NCBI GenBank assembly: GCA_008711295.1
Contig: VUYV01000081.1
Coordinates: forward strand, 1,326,099 to 1,390,098
Source: Anarhynchus alexandrinus
Lineage: Eukaryota > Chordata > Aves > Charadriiformes > Charadriidae
Direction: 5' to 3'
DNA length: 64,000 bases
This document shows positions 49,343 through 60,500 of this stretch, one piece after another. Both the position numbers and the translations under genes were made by a program. The number at the start of each line of letters is the position of its first letter. The stretch's first letter is position 1. The notes under the pieces were generated by a model. It saw only the letters and a program-made list of their open reading frames with translations. It had not been told where the DNA came from and searched no databases.

Positions 49343-52300
49343 ATTTGGCTCCCAGGTGTCTGACTTTTTATTTAGATACGCCAAAAGGCCTTTCTCTCTG
49401 ATAAACCTGTATAATGGCTTTGTCCTTAGCAAACGTATAGCATTTTACCAGTTTTCGTGTAATCTGCTATTTTTTTCTGATAAGGGCATTTCATATTTTC
49501 TCCAGATCACACTTAAGGTAACTGAAAAGCACTAAGCTACAGAGCTCAATACGTATATGTGCATAAAAGGATTTTACTCTTTGAACATAATGAAGCAATT
49601 TTTAAGTCATATGATGAAGACTTATTTGCTTATTTGCTTTGTGAAACAAAACAAGATACAAGACCGAACTATTTGAAGATGTTTAAACTTGATACGATAC
49701 GCTGTTATTAAGCCAACTTCTAGTTTTAATTGAAGACAGAGTCAACTTTGTTTGGCAAGAATAAGTTCTTACTCAAACCGGTGTGGATTTGCACGAGCCG
49801 TACGCCCACCCTTTGGGGAGCACTCCCACGTAGCACACACACAGCTCAGCGCGCACCCCGAGCCACAGGGTGAAGGTTGGGTCCTGACTGGCCTTCTTCA
49901 TTGCCGAATTTCTATCACTTTCCTGCAAATATTTCTTCACCAGTGAGCCTGAAATGTTTAAACGCTTTTAATTCCCTGCCCGTGCCTGGATTTTACTCGC
50001 AAAGTTTATTTCACTGCCGTGTTTTAACTTCCTGCAGCTTTAAAATGAGGTATCCCACAAACTTTATCAGGAAACCGAACTCCTGCACAAAAAGGAAATG
50101 TGACGCTTACAATGGACCCCACTTTGCACTAATTTTGACTCTCTTCTCCAGTCCTAAACACATTAAATGTTCACCCCAAAATGATGACTTAAGTGGATGA
50201 AATGCCATTATTTTAAAATTGGTTTAGTCTGGAAGTGTCCCTGTAAATTTGTTCGATCTCCGCTCAGCAGCCCCAGTGCCCCAAAGCAGTCAGCCAAATA
50301 TCAGACAGCGAACAGGAGAGGGCTTTGCTTCTCCTTGTGGAGGGTCGGGGTGCCGAAAGCGCCAGCGAACCTATCTGGGTCCGGGCTGCATCCCTGCTCC
50401 ACATCCGTCCTTCCTCCCGGGTCTCGTGGCAGAAGTCAGGGCTGGAGATGGGGAGGCAGAAAGAACCCAGCCTGATCTCAGTGTTCTTCTGGGGGCTGTT
50501 GAACAGGACATTTGGAAAGATCACTTTCTCCTTGTAAACGGAACGTTAATTTTATCCGCGAAGCTCAGAGTGAAAATGATAGCGGAATCTGCAATGCCAT
50601 TTCCACAGTCATTTCTTGGAATACAGTTGGGCTTTAAGAGCATTTAAGTGGGCACCTTGATTGCTAATTTGAGGATTCGACATAGTTACTTCAACTATAA
50701 AGACAATGCACTTGAAAAATACATGTGACAGATTTTCTGTAGATTAATGAATATAATCATGAAGAACAAATTAAATGAAGAAGACTTCCAGAGAGAGTAA
50801 ATTCACTTAACAATCTGGAGAAAAGGTAATTTATGTCTAAATATAGCTCTGCTAAGGATGAGCATCCATGAAACCACAGCATTTTTCATATTTTGGGAGA
50901 GGGTTTCCTCCCAGTCAGATTTCTCTGAGTTTCTGTTTTTTCTTCACAGGGTAGCAAACCGATAAAAAATATTACAAAAGGAGTTTTTAAGACTGTCAAG
51001 ATGAGAGGTTTCTTCCTTCAGCATAGCGACCTGATTCATTCCTGGCTGAGAAATAAGGACTCTCAATCACACCTGACAGTTTTCCGTGAGAGGGAAGGTA
51101 CAGCTGCATTATCCAGCACAATAAAAGTGAAATTGGGCCCTGGTCTCAGCTAATTGAGGTGGTATACACCGAGGAAGCAGTTGAACGCTCTGTCAGGGCA
51201 AATAGATTATTTTCTTATATTCACAGCGCATAAGTGGAGGGACAACACGCTCAGATGTCGCTCTGTATGCACACGTAGCCCACATTTCAGGAGTACTCTT
51301 TCTAATAGCGAAATGCTACCGCTTCTTGATTCCCGACAAATCGGGGGCAGGCGGAAAGGTCCCTCATGCAAAACCTTTTCTTTTTTTTTTTTTTTTTAAA
51401 ANGGTAGACTAGAAAAAGTCTTGAGATCATTTGACAACTTCCCAGGCTAGGGACACAGACTCCTGTCCCAAGCCTCATTAGAAAGATTAGTCATCATTTC
51501 CTTCAACCTTAATGAAAGCACTGTAGTTAAATCCAGAGCCATCATTTCATGAGACAGAGCTCCATCTCTGCAGCATATTTGCATAATAACCGACCGAAGC
51601 AGATTTTCAATAACGTCAGGGCAGCAGCAGCAGAGCTGCAGAACGTACCAAAGCCATAGTAGATAGGCTGCTACCCTTGTTTGTCACATGTTTGTCCAAC
51701 CAAGCAGCTCAATTGCTTCTGTTGAAGATATCTGAAACAGAGAAGGATCACTTGAGTTTTAGAAAATAGTTATTCTTACAGCTGTTGCTCTAAGTACTGT
51801 TTGACTATTAAGATATCAATATAATGATAAATATGAACTTAGTCCTGCAACAGTTACCAGGAAAGCGCTCCTTATTTACCCAGCTGTGAAAATAAATTCA
51901 GATACTCCCTTGATAATTGTTACAAATACACGGTTATGTTAATGACATCTATTGAGGATGAGCTACAAAACCGAAGTTTACTTGGGAATATTTCCAACAA
52001 CATATATAATTGCAGATTTCAGAAACCATTTTCTTTGAACAACATGTACTACTTCTATGATGCTATCATCAGTCTTGTGCATAATCTGCTTTTAATAGTC
52101 CCCTTTGAGAGCTGATAGGTCTAATCAAAGCTTGCATAATTTCTGTTTATCATTAGGAAAGTTAGCAAGTCTCCGCCAAAGGAAAACATCTCTGGCAAAT
52201 AGTACACCTCAGCTCATGACTGAAAGATGTGGGCTTGTTCTCTGATGGAACTACCAACAATATTAGCGGTAACCAGAAAGTTATTTGTATCCATAGATGA

Positions 52301-53639
52301 ATATTAAAGGTCTTCGGATTTGTATTTATAAAAATTTAATCTGTTTCTATAGCAATAGTAACAGTACCATTACTGAAGTAATCAATTTATTAATTAGTAA
52401 TTATTATTCCTACTAACACTGCAGCCAGTGACTACTGAAGCATTTTTGCACTTTGGTGAGATGAGGCAACCAAAAATGTGAATGTATCACTGATGATTTT
52501 CTTTTTCTCGTAGGATTCATGTTTTGTTAAATCAAACTAAATTTGACGACGGGAGTTTTTGAGATTTGCAAAATTCTTAAAGAAGTATAAATATTCCTGA
52601 ATATTAAATATGCAGGAACCCGATGTAATCACCTGTCTCATCGGCAAGAGCATTGGTTAAAAATAAATAGCCTCTGCTTGATGGCTCCATCCCTCTGCCC
52701 TGCAGCCGGTGCGGGTCCGAGGGAATCCTGCGCAGGGACAGCCGCAGACCCGTACTCCTCTGCCCAAATGCAGCTGGGCACTCGAGCTGGAGACCAGGCA
52801 GTATTCTGGTTTTATCTTTGTTTGCCGTTTTTACAGGATGGGGGACTTCCTCTTTTGTTACGAAAATTACTCCTTAGAGATGTTTTTGTTATATTCAACT
52901 GACTTTTGCTTTACAGAGGCAAAAATGCCTTTTCCCATTAAACGCAAAGCCTGCGCCCACATCTGCCGTTGCTCTCACTATCGCAACTTCCAGTGCTCTA
53001 CAATATTAACTCAGTCTACGGTTTGACTTGACTTCTTTCCTGACTCTTATCGCGCATAAGGAGATAACCTCACCCATAGCATATGTGAATACAGATTATT
53101 TTATTATTTGTGCTTTCTTTAATTGTATCAAAATGCTCTTAAGACTAATATGCAGATGGATGTTTACTGAATTTCGTTCCAGCATCTTGAACAAACACAT
53201 GTTTTCAAAGCGTTTCGGCGGGTGAAGGAGTATAACCAAACAAATGTTGTGTGTGCAGTAGTGGGTGAGAGACAGTTTCATGGGCGCTCACTTCTTTTTT
53301 TTAATCAAATTTAATTTGAAATGCTATCTATATTGAGATTTTATTGCAGACGAGATTGTTGAGGGACTGGAGAAAACAAGACTGAACAGATTACGAGGCG
53401 AGGTACAGGGCCAGCCAGCTTCTCACGGTGGGGGGGGCGGGCTTTGAGCATTTTCTTGATCATACAATCTTTAAACTACAGCAGAACTCTACAGATGTCC
53501 GAGATATTAATAAAACCATTTCTTCTAAATTATAAGGCATCTGTTTTTAAAAAGAGCAAGAATGCAGAGGACTTTTTTTTCTCATTAATTAAAAAAAAAA
53601 AAAAAAGGTGGGTTTGTGGTCAGGATGGAGTAGTGAAAT
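49343..53639. other. No recognisable gene
   Basis: Unique DNA. 50250-50470 and 52680-52760 are GC-richer patches; 50640-52660 is AT-rich. T run 51381-51397 with a single-n join at 51402, and A run 53590-53606. The 132-residue + frame at 50249-50647 has no recognisable domain. Confidence 0.5.
51402..51402. other. Single-n contig join after a T run
   Basis: Follows 17 T and 4 A, so the contig probably ended in a homopolymer. Confidence 0.7.
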
Positions 53640-53960
53640 TCACAAAAGCCAGGAGGTATCCTCCTTGGCACTGCGTTCTGGGGCATCACTTCTGCTAATG
53701 TAAATGGTACCCACAAAAACATCCCACTTGAAAGTTACTGTGCTATCAGGGAGAAAATGACTGCATGGTAAACTAATATTTATCCCTATACTCATGCCCA
53801 TTGTCAACTCCGGTGAGTTCTGAGGAAACCACGCAATATGTCTGTGTGTTCCTTGAAGTGTAAAATTAGCATAATACCCGTTGATCCACCTGACAGGAGG
53901 ATTTGAGACACATACAGATACCTGGAAAGATGATGCTTCAAAAACACAAATCCAGATCAA
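53640..53960 (-). other. Exon-like open frame, ectodomain-like, unidentified
   Basis: An open frame of 106 codons whose product reads like a folded extracellular segment: VCVSNPPVRWINGYYANFTL, then WFPQNSPELTMGMSIGINIS, then LPCSHFLPDSTVTFKWDVFV. It has two N-glycosylation sequons (NFT, NIS) and spaced cysteines. On the - strand a pyrimidine stretch ending TTTCCAG at 53922-53923 could be a splice acceptor, in phase with codon 14. CAGGTATCT at the same place could instead be a donor. A TTTTTGTGGGT near the far end is a weak donor candidate. I cannot name a family. Alternatives are a chance frame or a decayed mobile-element gene. Confidence 0.35.
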
Positions 53961-54304
53961 TTATCCCCAGCCTTAAACACTGTCTAGATGATGTGCACTC
54001 CTGTTCCCGACTCATAAGACCAACTAGTCCCCACTCTCCATACCTTTGACACTGGACTTGTCCCACCACCTTAGCTGGGACTTTTTCTGGGTTTGTTTTT
54101 TTACTCCTGTTTCTCACTGCTGCTATTTCTTTTCAGGAGGAAGACTATTTTAAAATCTGGTTTTTCAACAGATTCTGAAAATTTAATTAGAAGAGGAATG
54201 AAAGTTGAAGTTTTTCGTGTTATTTCTGTGTCCTACAAACATATGCAAAAGATCGGGAAAGCATTGTCTTTCTGAGCGTGGCAGTTTAAACTACAGTCTT
54301 CAAA

Positions 54305-54434
54305 TCATAGAATCATAGCATGGTTTAGGTTGGAAAGGACCTTGAAGACCGTTGAGTTCCAACCCCCCTGCCATAGGCAGGGACACCTCCCACCAGACCA
54401 GGCTGCCCAAGGCCACGGCCAGCCTGGCCTTGAA
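54305..54434 (-). mobile_element. CR1 LINE 3' end, 130 bp
   Basis: Inverted tail (ATCATAGAATCATAGCATGG), conserved 3' block, then the part encoding the last ORF2 residues up to GGCCAGCCTGGCCTTGAA. Main subfamily, strongly 5'-truncated. Confidence 0.95.
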
Positions 54435-56399
54435 TATGGTGCAACTGGAGATTATTCACTAACAAAATTCCAGAACTTCTGTTTTTGAAAAAAATATTAC
54501 TTCTCAGATACTTCAGGATAATTTAAATAAAGTGTCCTTGGGAATGCCAAGTACATATTGTATGTCGAAGACTCCTAACCAGAATAAGATTAACAAAACC
54601 TGCCTGTTAGCTCAAGAGGTAAACAGATCAACCAAGTGAGACTTGAACCACTAAAGATATAAAAAATAGATGTTCATCATGGGATTCGTAGCTCACACTC
54701 AAAAGATGCATAAGAACTCAAAGCTTCCGATACAACGTCCTACATCACTACTTTGCTGATGAGGAACTGAAGGGTGCCTGCCTGAACCGAGCTGGTCAGC
54801 CCTGGGCTGGCAGATCCCCTTCCAATTGCCCCAGTTAACCTTTCTGAACACCTGGTTTAACAATCCAGGGACTGATTCCATGTCTAAGCCAGACAAATTA
54901 CTTCCTAATTTTGTGACTTGGCTGCCTGGCTTGAACTTTCACTTTTGCAATGGTGGCTTTTGAACCGTAGTTAGCAATATGGACTAAGCAGTGTAAACTG
55001 TCGTGGTCGGGTATCACCCAGGGTTGCAAGGCTTCAGCTCCCGAGCAAAACTTGCCTTTTCTTTCCTATTCTTTTTTCCCCCAATAAAAAAAAAATAATG
55101 TTGCTGAGGAAGTAAGGAGCTGGCTTCTCAACTTACCGCTGTCTTGCTCAGCAATTTATAGAAGCAATAGCAGAATCGGAAGGACACAAAACAGTCACTG
55201 GTTGGAACTAATATTTTTCTTCTGTCATGATCAAACGGTCAGATTGGGCGGTGCATCGGTCCTGGACAGTGGTGTGGCCTTCCCCGTTCCGCCCCACCCG
55301 GCACTTGTATTTCAGAGACCTCTGTAAGACAGGGACAATCTGTTATGTCCTATTAAGTGCAGGGTTGGTAAAATCCAGTCGCACAACTGGTGTACTCTAA
55401 CTTCGTATGTGGTTTGCGTGTAATGTCTGCAACCTACACGTATGCGCGTGCGCTCGCGATCACGTGTCTGCGCGGGCACCCGCCTAGAGAAGAACTGTAC
55501 GGAACTGTACTGCGCTCCCCAGCACAATTTGGGCAACAAACATTATCTGTCTGTGCCACAGACACTCTGTCTGAGCAAAGACACTCTCCGAGCATGAATT
55601 AAGTTACCCTCAGTATGAAAAGCAATTTATTGATCCAGTCCCTGATAGATTTCCTTTTCACTCAATTTTTACCTCCTGTTGGCAAAACATAGAGCTTTAA
55701 AGGGAAAATTCAATAACTGCTGTTCCTATTGGGTGCTGTGTATCTGGAAGACCCGGAGCTTTAAAAACATCTGAATTTGTAAGAGGACTCCTATTCTGCA
55801 CCAGAGGAAAAAAAAAGAAATAAACAGAAAGAGAAAGCAAGCTTCTTTGGGGAGATCAGGACAGCTCGATTGAGATTTAAATCCTTACTTCTTCTGAGCC
55901 AAATCAGGGAGACAAATTTATGTATCTCATCCCAATTCTTCACCATGAGGCTGTAAAAGATTTGATTCCCACACTTTAAAAAAAAAAAAAAAAAAAANTC
56001 AATTTCTGTACAAAACACACAAAAAAAGCTGAAATCTCAGAAATATTTCCAGCTACAGTTCTTTGAGATTTATGGCTATTTCTGGCTATTGCCATTTTTC
56101 TTTGGAAGAAGTATTCTTCAAAAGAAGAAAGTATTCTTCAAACGAACAATGCCCTGATTTACTATGAAAAGCTGCTTATGAAGCTTTCCTTACACCAGGA
56201 AGACTCCTGCTTTTCTGTTTGCTTTTAAACCGAAGCTAATACAGTTTTGCAAGCTTTTGTGTCCTCCTAGTGAGGCGTACTAGCCGGGGTTTGGGAGGAG
56301 AGTCTCACTTTTTCTGTGCACAACTTCCTTTTTCCTCCTTTCCGTCCGGGTGCAATGTTTTTCAGCATTGCTTAGTCTTTTCCTGTAAGCTCTTGATTT
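54435..56399. other. No recognisable gene
   Basis: Unique DNA. 55435-55453 is a 19-bp purine-pyrimidine alternating tract in a CpG-rich patch (55420-55490). A run of 20 A at 55978-55997 ends at a single-n join (55998). AGTATTCTTCAAA is repeated near 56110 and 56130. Confidence 0.55.
55998..55998. other. Single-n contig join after an A run
   Basis: Directly follows 20 A. As at 51402, a homopolymer probably broke the assembly. Confidence 0.7.
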
Positions 56400-56439
56400 T
56401 TATTCTTACCTGGGCAAGTCAGAGGAGTGGTTAGAACTC

Positions 56440-56709
56440 TTTGCCTAATGTGTGGGGCAGGTTAGGTTGGGCGCTGGTTTTGCGGTTGAACCCGGCAGCG
56501 CGCGTGCCCCTCTGCAGGGCCGCGCTTCGGCGCGGTGCTGTGGGTGTCGAGCCGTTCCCGCTGCCTGCCGAATTACTCGTGAGTAATTCGACCTCCTTCT
56601 GTGTCGCTCGCTTTGCTTTCATGCCAGTAAAACAAACAATAACAACTTTCTTTTCCCTCTTCTTTATTGCTTTATTGCGTTACTCCTGCCTCAGTAACAT
56701 CAGGTGAGT
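56440..56709 (+). promoter_or_regulatory. CpG island with possible first exon and splice donor
   Basis: 56461-56580 holds about 16 CpG in 120 bp (hand count) in AT-rich surroundings. The + strand has an open frame of 88 codons from 56441 (first residues MPNVWGRLGWALVLRL) running across the island. It is interrupted at 56701 by CAGGTGAGTG, an exact match to the CAG|GTGAGT donor consensus; the frame closes just at that point. Island, open frame and donor together resemble a first exon. The frame has no recognisable domain, so the transcript may be non-coding. A near-palindrome lies at 56570-56589. Confidence 0.45.
56570..56589. other. Inverted repeat at the CpG-island edge
   Basis: GAATTACTC and GAGTAATTC are exact reverse complements separated by GT. 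The two arms (9 bp each) may be a dimeric factor site. Confidence 0.5.
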
Positions 56710-57462
56710 GAAATTGGCAGCCGCCTTCCCACGAATGCCAAAACACTAATTGCTTGCTGCCACAGGACACCACAGTGTTGAAATTCCCAGGACTCACCAC
56801 TCTCACACCAAATATGAGGACCTCTGTTAAGACTGATGCAACTCATTAATAAAAAAGACCCGTAATTAATGATAAATGGCTGCAAGTGTACGTTAAGCAC
56901 TGTATAAGCATACAGAGAGCTATGGAGGGGTTTGTGACCTCAAATACTGGGATGCACTAAATATTTACAATGAATTACATTCTTCCACAATAGCAGTAAT
57001 ACAAGGAAGTTTATTTTGTCATGCTCAGATTTCATAAAATAACATCTTCAAGTATAACTTCCCTCTCCTCAGTAAAACAAGCAAGCTTTTGTGTGCTCCA
57101 GTACTAGCACAGAATGCAGATCCCGAAGAGCATCTTAAATATATTGAGAGGAATAAATGATTGTATGATTTTAATATGATTTAATACAGGATACAGCTAA
57201 AGATATAAGGCAGCATTTCCCAGAATTTCTTCAGCAAAGTCACAGTCGCCAGAGGAGACACTTAGTATGAAAATTACACTATAGCCTTTGGCGAATGGTG
57301 AAGATAAATTTGGTGAGTTAACAAAAAACTGGGAACAGAGTATGTTTGATGGATTCAGAACAGGAGTTGAAGTTAAAGAATGACAGAGACAGAAGGAAAG
57401 ATTTCAGAGTAACTGGAAATCAAAAGCTCGTGTTTAAAGGTATAGACTGATAGGTAGGAACA
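56710..57462. other. No recognisable gene
   Basis: Unique AT-rich DNA between the CpG island and the MIR fragment. No domain-bearing frame. Confidence 0.55.
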
Positions 57463-57535
57463 TTATTCCCAGTTCTGCCCTTGACTTGCAACATGACCTT
57501 GAGTTAGTCTCTCGACTTCTCTGTCTCATTTGGCT
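57463..57535 (+). repeat. MIR SINE fragment
   Basis: CCCAGTTCTGCCCTTGACTT, CATGACCTTGAGTTAGTCTC and GACTTCTCTGTCTCATTTGG follow the MIR consensus order (CCAGCTCTGCCACTTACT, TGTGACCTTGGGCAAGTC, CTTCTCTGTGCCTCAGTT). MIR is an ancient tRNA-derived SINE shared by amniotes, so this is a very old insertion. It carries the region after the tRNA-like head. Confidence 0.65.
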
Positions 57536-60500
57536 TAACGGTGTTCTGGTTTTCTTGCAGAAGATGCCCATAAGAAAGAATCCTTCCATTGATTTTTTTT
57601 TTTTCCATTGGAAACAACTAGACACTGAACCACAAAATATTTTAAGTAAAAAAATACTGAAAACTTAAAAAAGTTAAAAATTCCTAATGGAATTCTTCAT
57701 TTGCATTTCCCATCAAGGATTTTCAATGAATATTTTCAAGGAATGCAAGCACCTTCCGCAAAAATATTTGCCAAGAAAAACATTTTTCCCATCTAAATTA
57801 AGTTTTAGTAGAAAAACACAGAGCAAATTTGGCCAGGCCAACATCATTGCATGCCTATTCCTCTATAAATTGCGAAAGGAGTTTTGAGTGCGCAGATGGA
57901 TGTGGCTTTCAGCTGACGAAGTGGGCTGAATGACACGGACCTAGTAGTGGTCCCTGCTGAGCGTCCCCTTCATCTCTTCTCAGCAGCGTGGCTCACCCTC
58001 AGACACATCCGTGACGTACCTTTTAAGAACATCCAGTGGTAAAACAATTTCCTCTCAGCAACAAGTCAGCCCATGTTTCCTTTAATAACATTCATTTATC
58101 TCAATCCCTTTGCTCTTAATTAGTCCCAATTATTGTTCATTGCTTTCTCACACAGCTCCTACTACCTCACGTATAAACTGACAAGGTAGTGACAGAGGAC
58201 GTCTGCTCAGCTGACAAGATGGTGGAATTATTTCTGGATTCATTCAGACTGTAGCACATCTAATGACATATATAGTGTTAATTGGCACAGCTTGGAACAA
58301 AACTCGTACAAGGCACAGACAGTAGATCTCCGGAGCCAGAGACTGAGTCTTTTACAATAAAGAACATAAAACTGGCTAAGATGTCAGAGTTATAGGATAA
58401 GTAAGGTGGAAACACTTTTCTTTATTTGTCATCAAATGTTACCTTTCATTACTGGGTAATAAACTTTTAAAGCAATTATTGAAAGGGCACAAGCCCAATC
58501 AAGTATCTGTGACCCCACCAATGGTCTCTGCTAATTGAAATAGTATGTCTCTTCCCCAATTTGCTACTTTAAAAACCCTTCACGACAAATAGATCAAGAG
58601 CTCTGTGATATACAAACAAAATGAATCATGTGTTCTCTAAAACAAATCGTTTATCATAAAGATTTCTAGCCTTTCAGCTAAGCTTTTTCTGAACAACCTT
58701 GACTGTTTCAGAATATTACTCAACCATTTCTACGCACAATAGATTAAGGCTTGGCATAGTTTAGATGAGATTCAGTATCATTTCTATTGTAGTTATGATC
58801 ATGCATAGTATTTAAGTCATTATTTAGATAATAGAAAAAACAGACTTTTTAGGCAAAGGCATTATTTAAAAGAGAAAAGAAAGACCTTTACATACATGCC
58901 ATTGGATACTCAAGTTGTTTGAATACACATGAGTTTTTCAGCATGAGGAGCATAGCTCTGAAATGGGTGACACCGAGTCTTCAAAAGTAGCCCTTCAGAA
59001 CGCTTGTTAACTTGTTAGCAAATCTGACCACCTCATTTCGACCCTGGATGAGGGTTGTAAACAACTCTTATGAGTTGTAAACTGACGTCCATAGAAAGAC
59101 TTGTCTGGAGGCTTTCTTAGTATCTATTTACCGGTAGTCGTGGAATGGCTGTCCAAGAAGCTTAAATGCTGCCATGACATCTCCGAACTTGCTTGGCTGT
59201 TTGACAACCAGCAAACGTGCTCCAGCGTCTCCTCCCTGGCCCATGTCTGGCACCAGCAGAACTGAGCAACAACAGGTGAATTCCCAGCCACACCAGCTCC
59301 TGTGCGTGTAACTATTCCTTGGTATATACAGGTATGAAAAATTATGGTATTTTTCAAGGCCAGACTCAAGGGCATTTTGGGGTTGTTTGGTTTTGGTGTT
59401 TCTGTATCTGTCTGTCTGTCTATCTATCCATCCATTTTGATATACTATAAAGTCAGGAAATTGAAGGCAAGCACTGCTGATGACCTTTCTGAGCTTTTAT
59501 TTCTGTTCTGAGTGCAGGGCTTAATCCTAAGATCCAGCCTATCACTACTGATACGTCTCTTTCATTTCAGTAAGAGACTGTAAAGTAGCATTTCCGAAAA
59601 AAAGTAAAGAACTGCTTTATGATACATTCTTTGTCCTACGTTAGACACTGACCCATTTTGAAATGGTTAACACATGTACTATAGCTTCTACTGGGTCCTA
59701 GGATACAAGTCTGGAGCAAAAGCCAAGCATATGTTCCCAATAAAGTCAGAGAAATCTCTGCTTTTATAATGTGATGGGTAGCGCTGAACATCAGCTGGAT
59801 ACACGACTTAAAAGTATTATGTGACTTAAAAAAAAAAGAACAGTATAACAAGGAAAGACATGATATAGGCAATTTACAAAACTTATGAGAATGCAAATCA
59901 CAGATGATAAGGAAAATACGTGTAAAAAAAAAATCATGTTTGATGTTTCCCTATATTTCCTACTACAATAACTAAAATTAAGTCAAATGTATGCCACCTA
60001 TAATGGTTTCTCACATTTGCTAAGCTTTTACTTATCTTATTTTCCCACTGAAGGATATTTTATACTATTTTTATATAATCTTACACCATTTAACACCTAT
60101 AGGCTGGCTACATGAGTGAACATTAAATAATAGGCTAGTAGCAGACGTATAACAGGAACAAATGCTGTGAGTCCAGCCTGCTCTGAGCATCTGCTCAGGA
60201 AGCTCTGCGTTAAGGCAGCTGATGTGAAAACACTGCCCTTCATAGGCTCATCCTTTTGTAGTTGCTCTCTTTATGTTTTCTGGGGTATTTGCACCTTGAT
60301 CTCTAGCAGGCTTACAGTTTTTCAGTGCCTCCGTAGAGCTATGGAACTGCACAGTGTGCAACGTGCAGCACTAATATATTGATCTCGAATCACACTGATC
60401 TGGGTGTGTTTGGTGGTGTAACTTGTACTGACAGGAGCTCTTTGGATGTGCTACTAAGTCAGAGGTTTTCCAGTCATTTTTCACTTAAGTGGTTACACAA

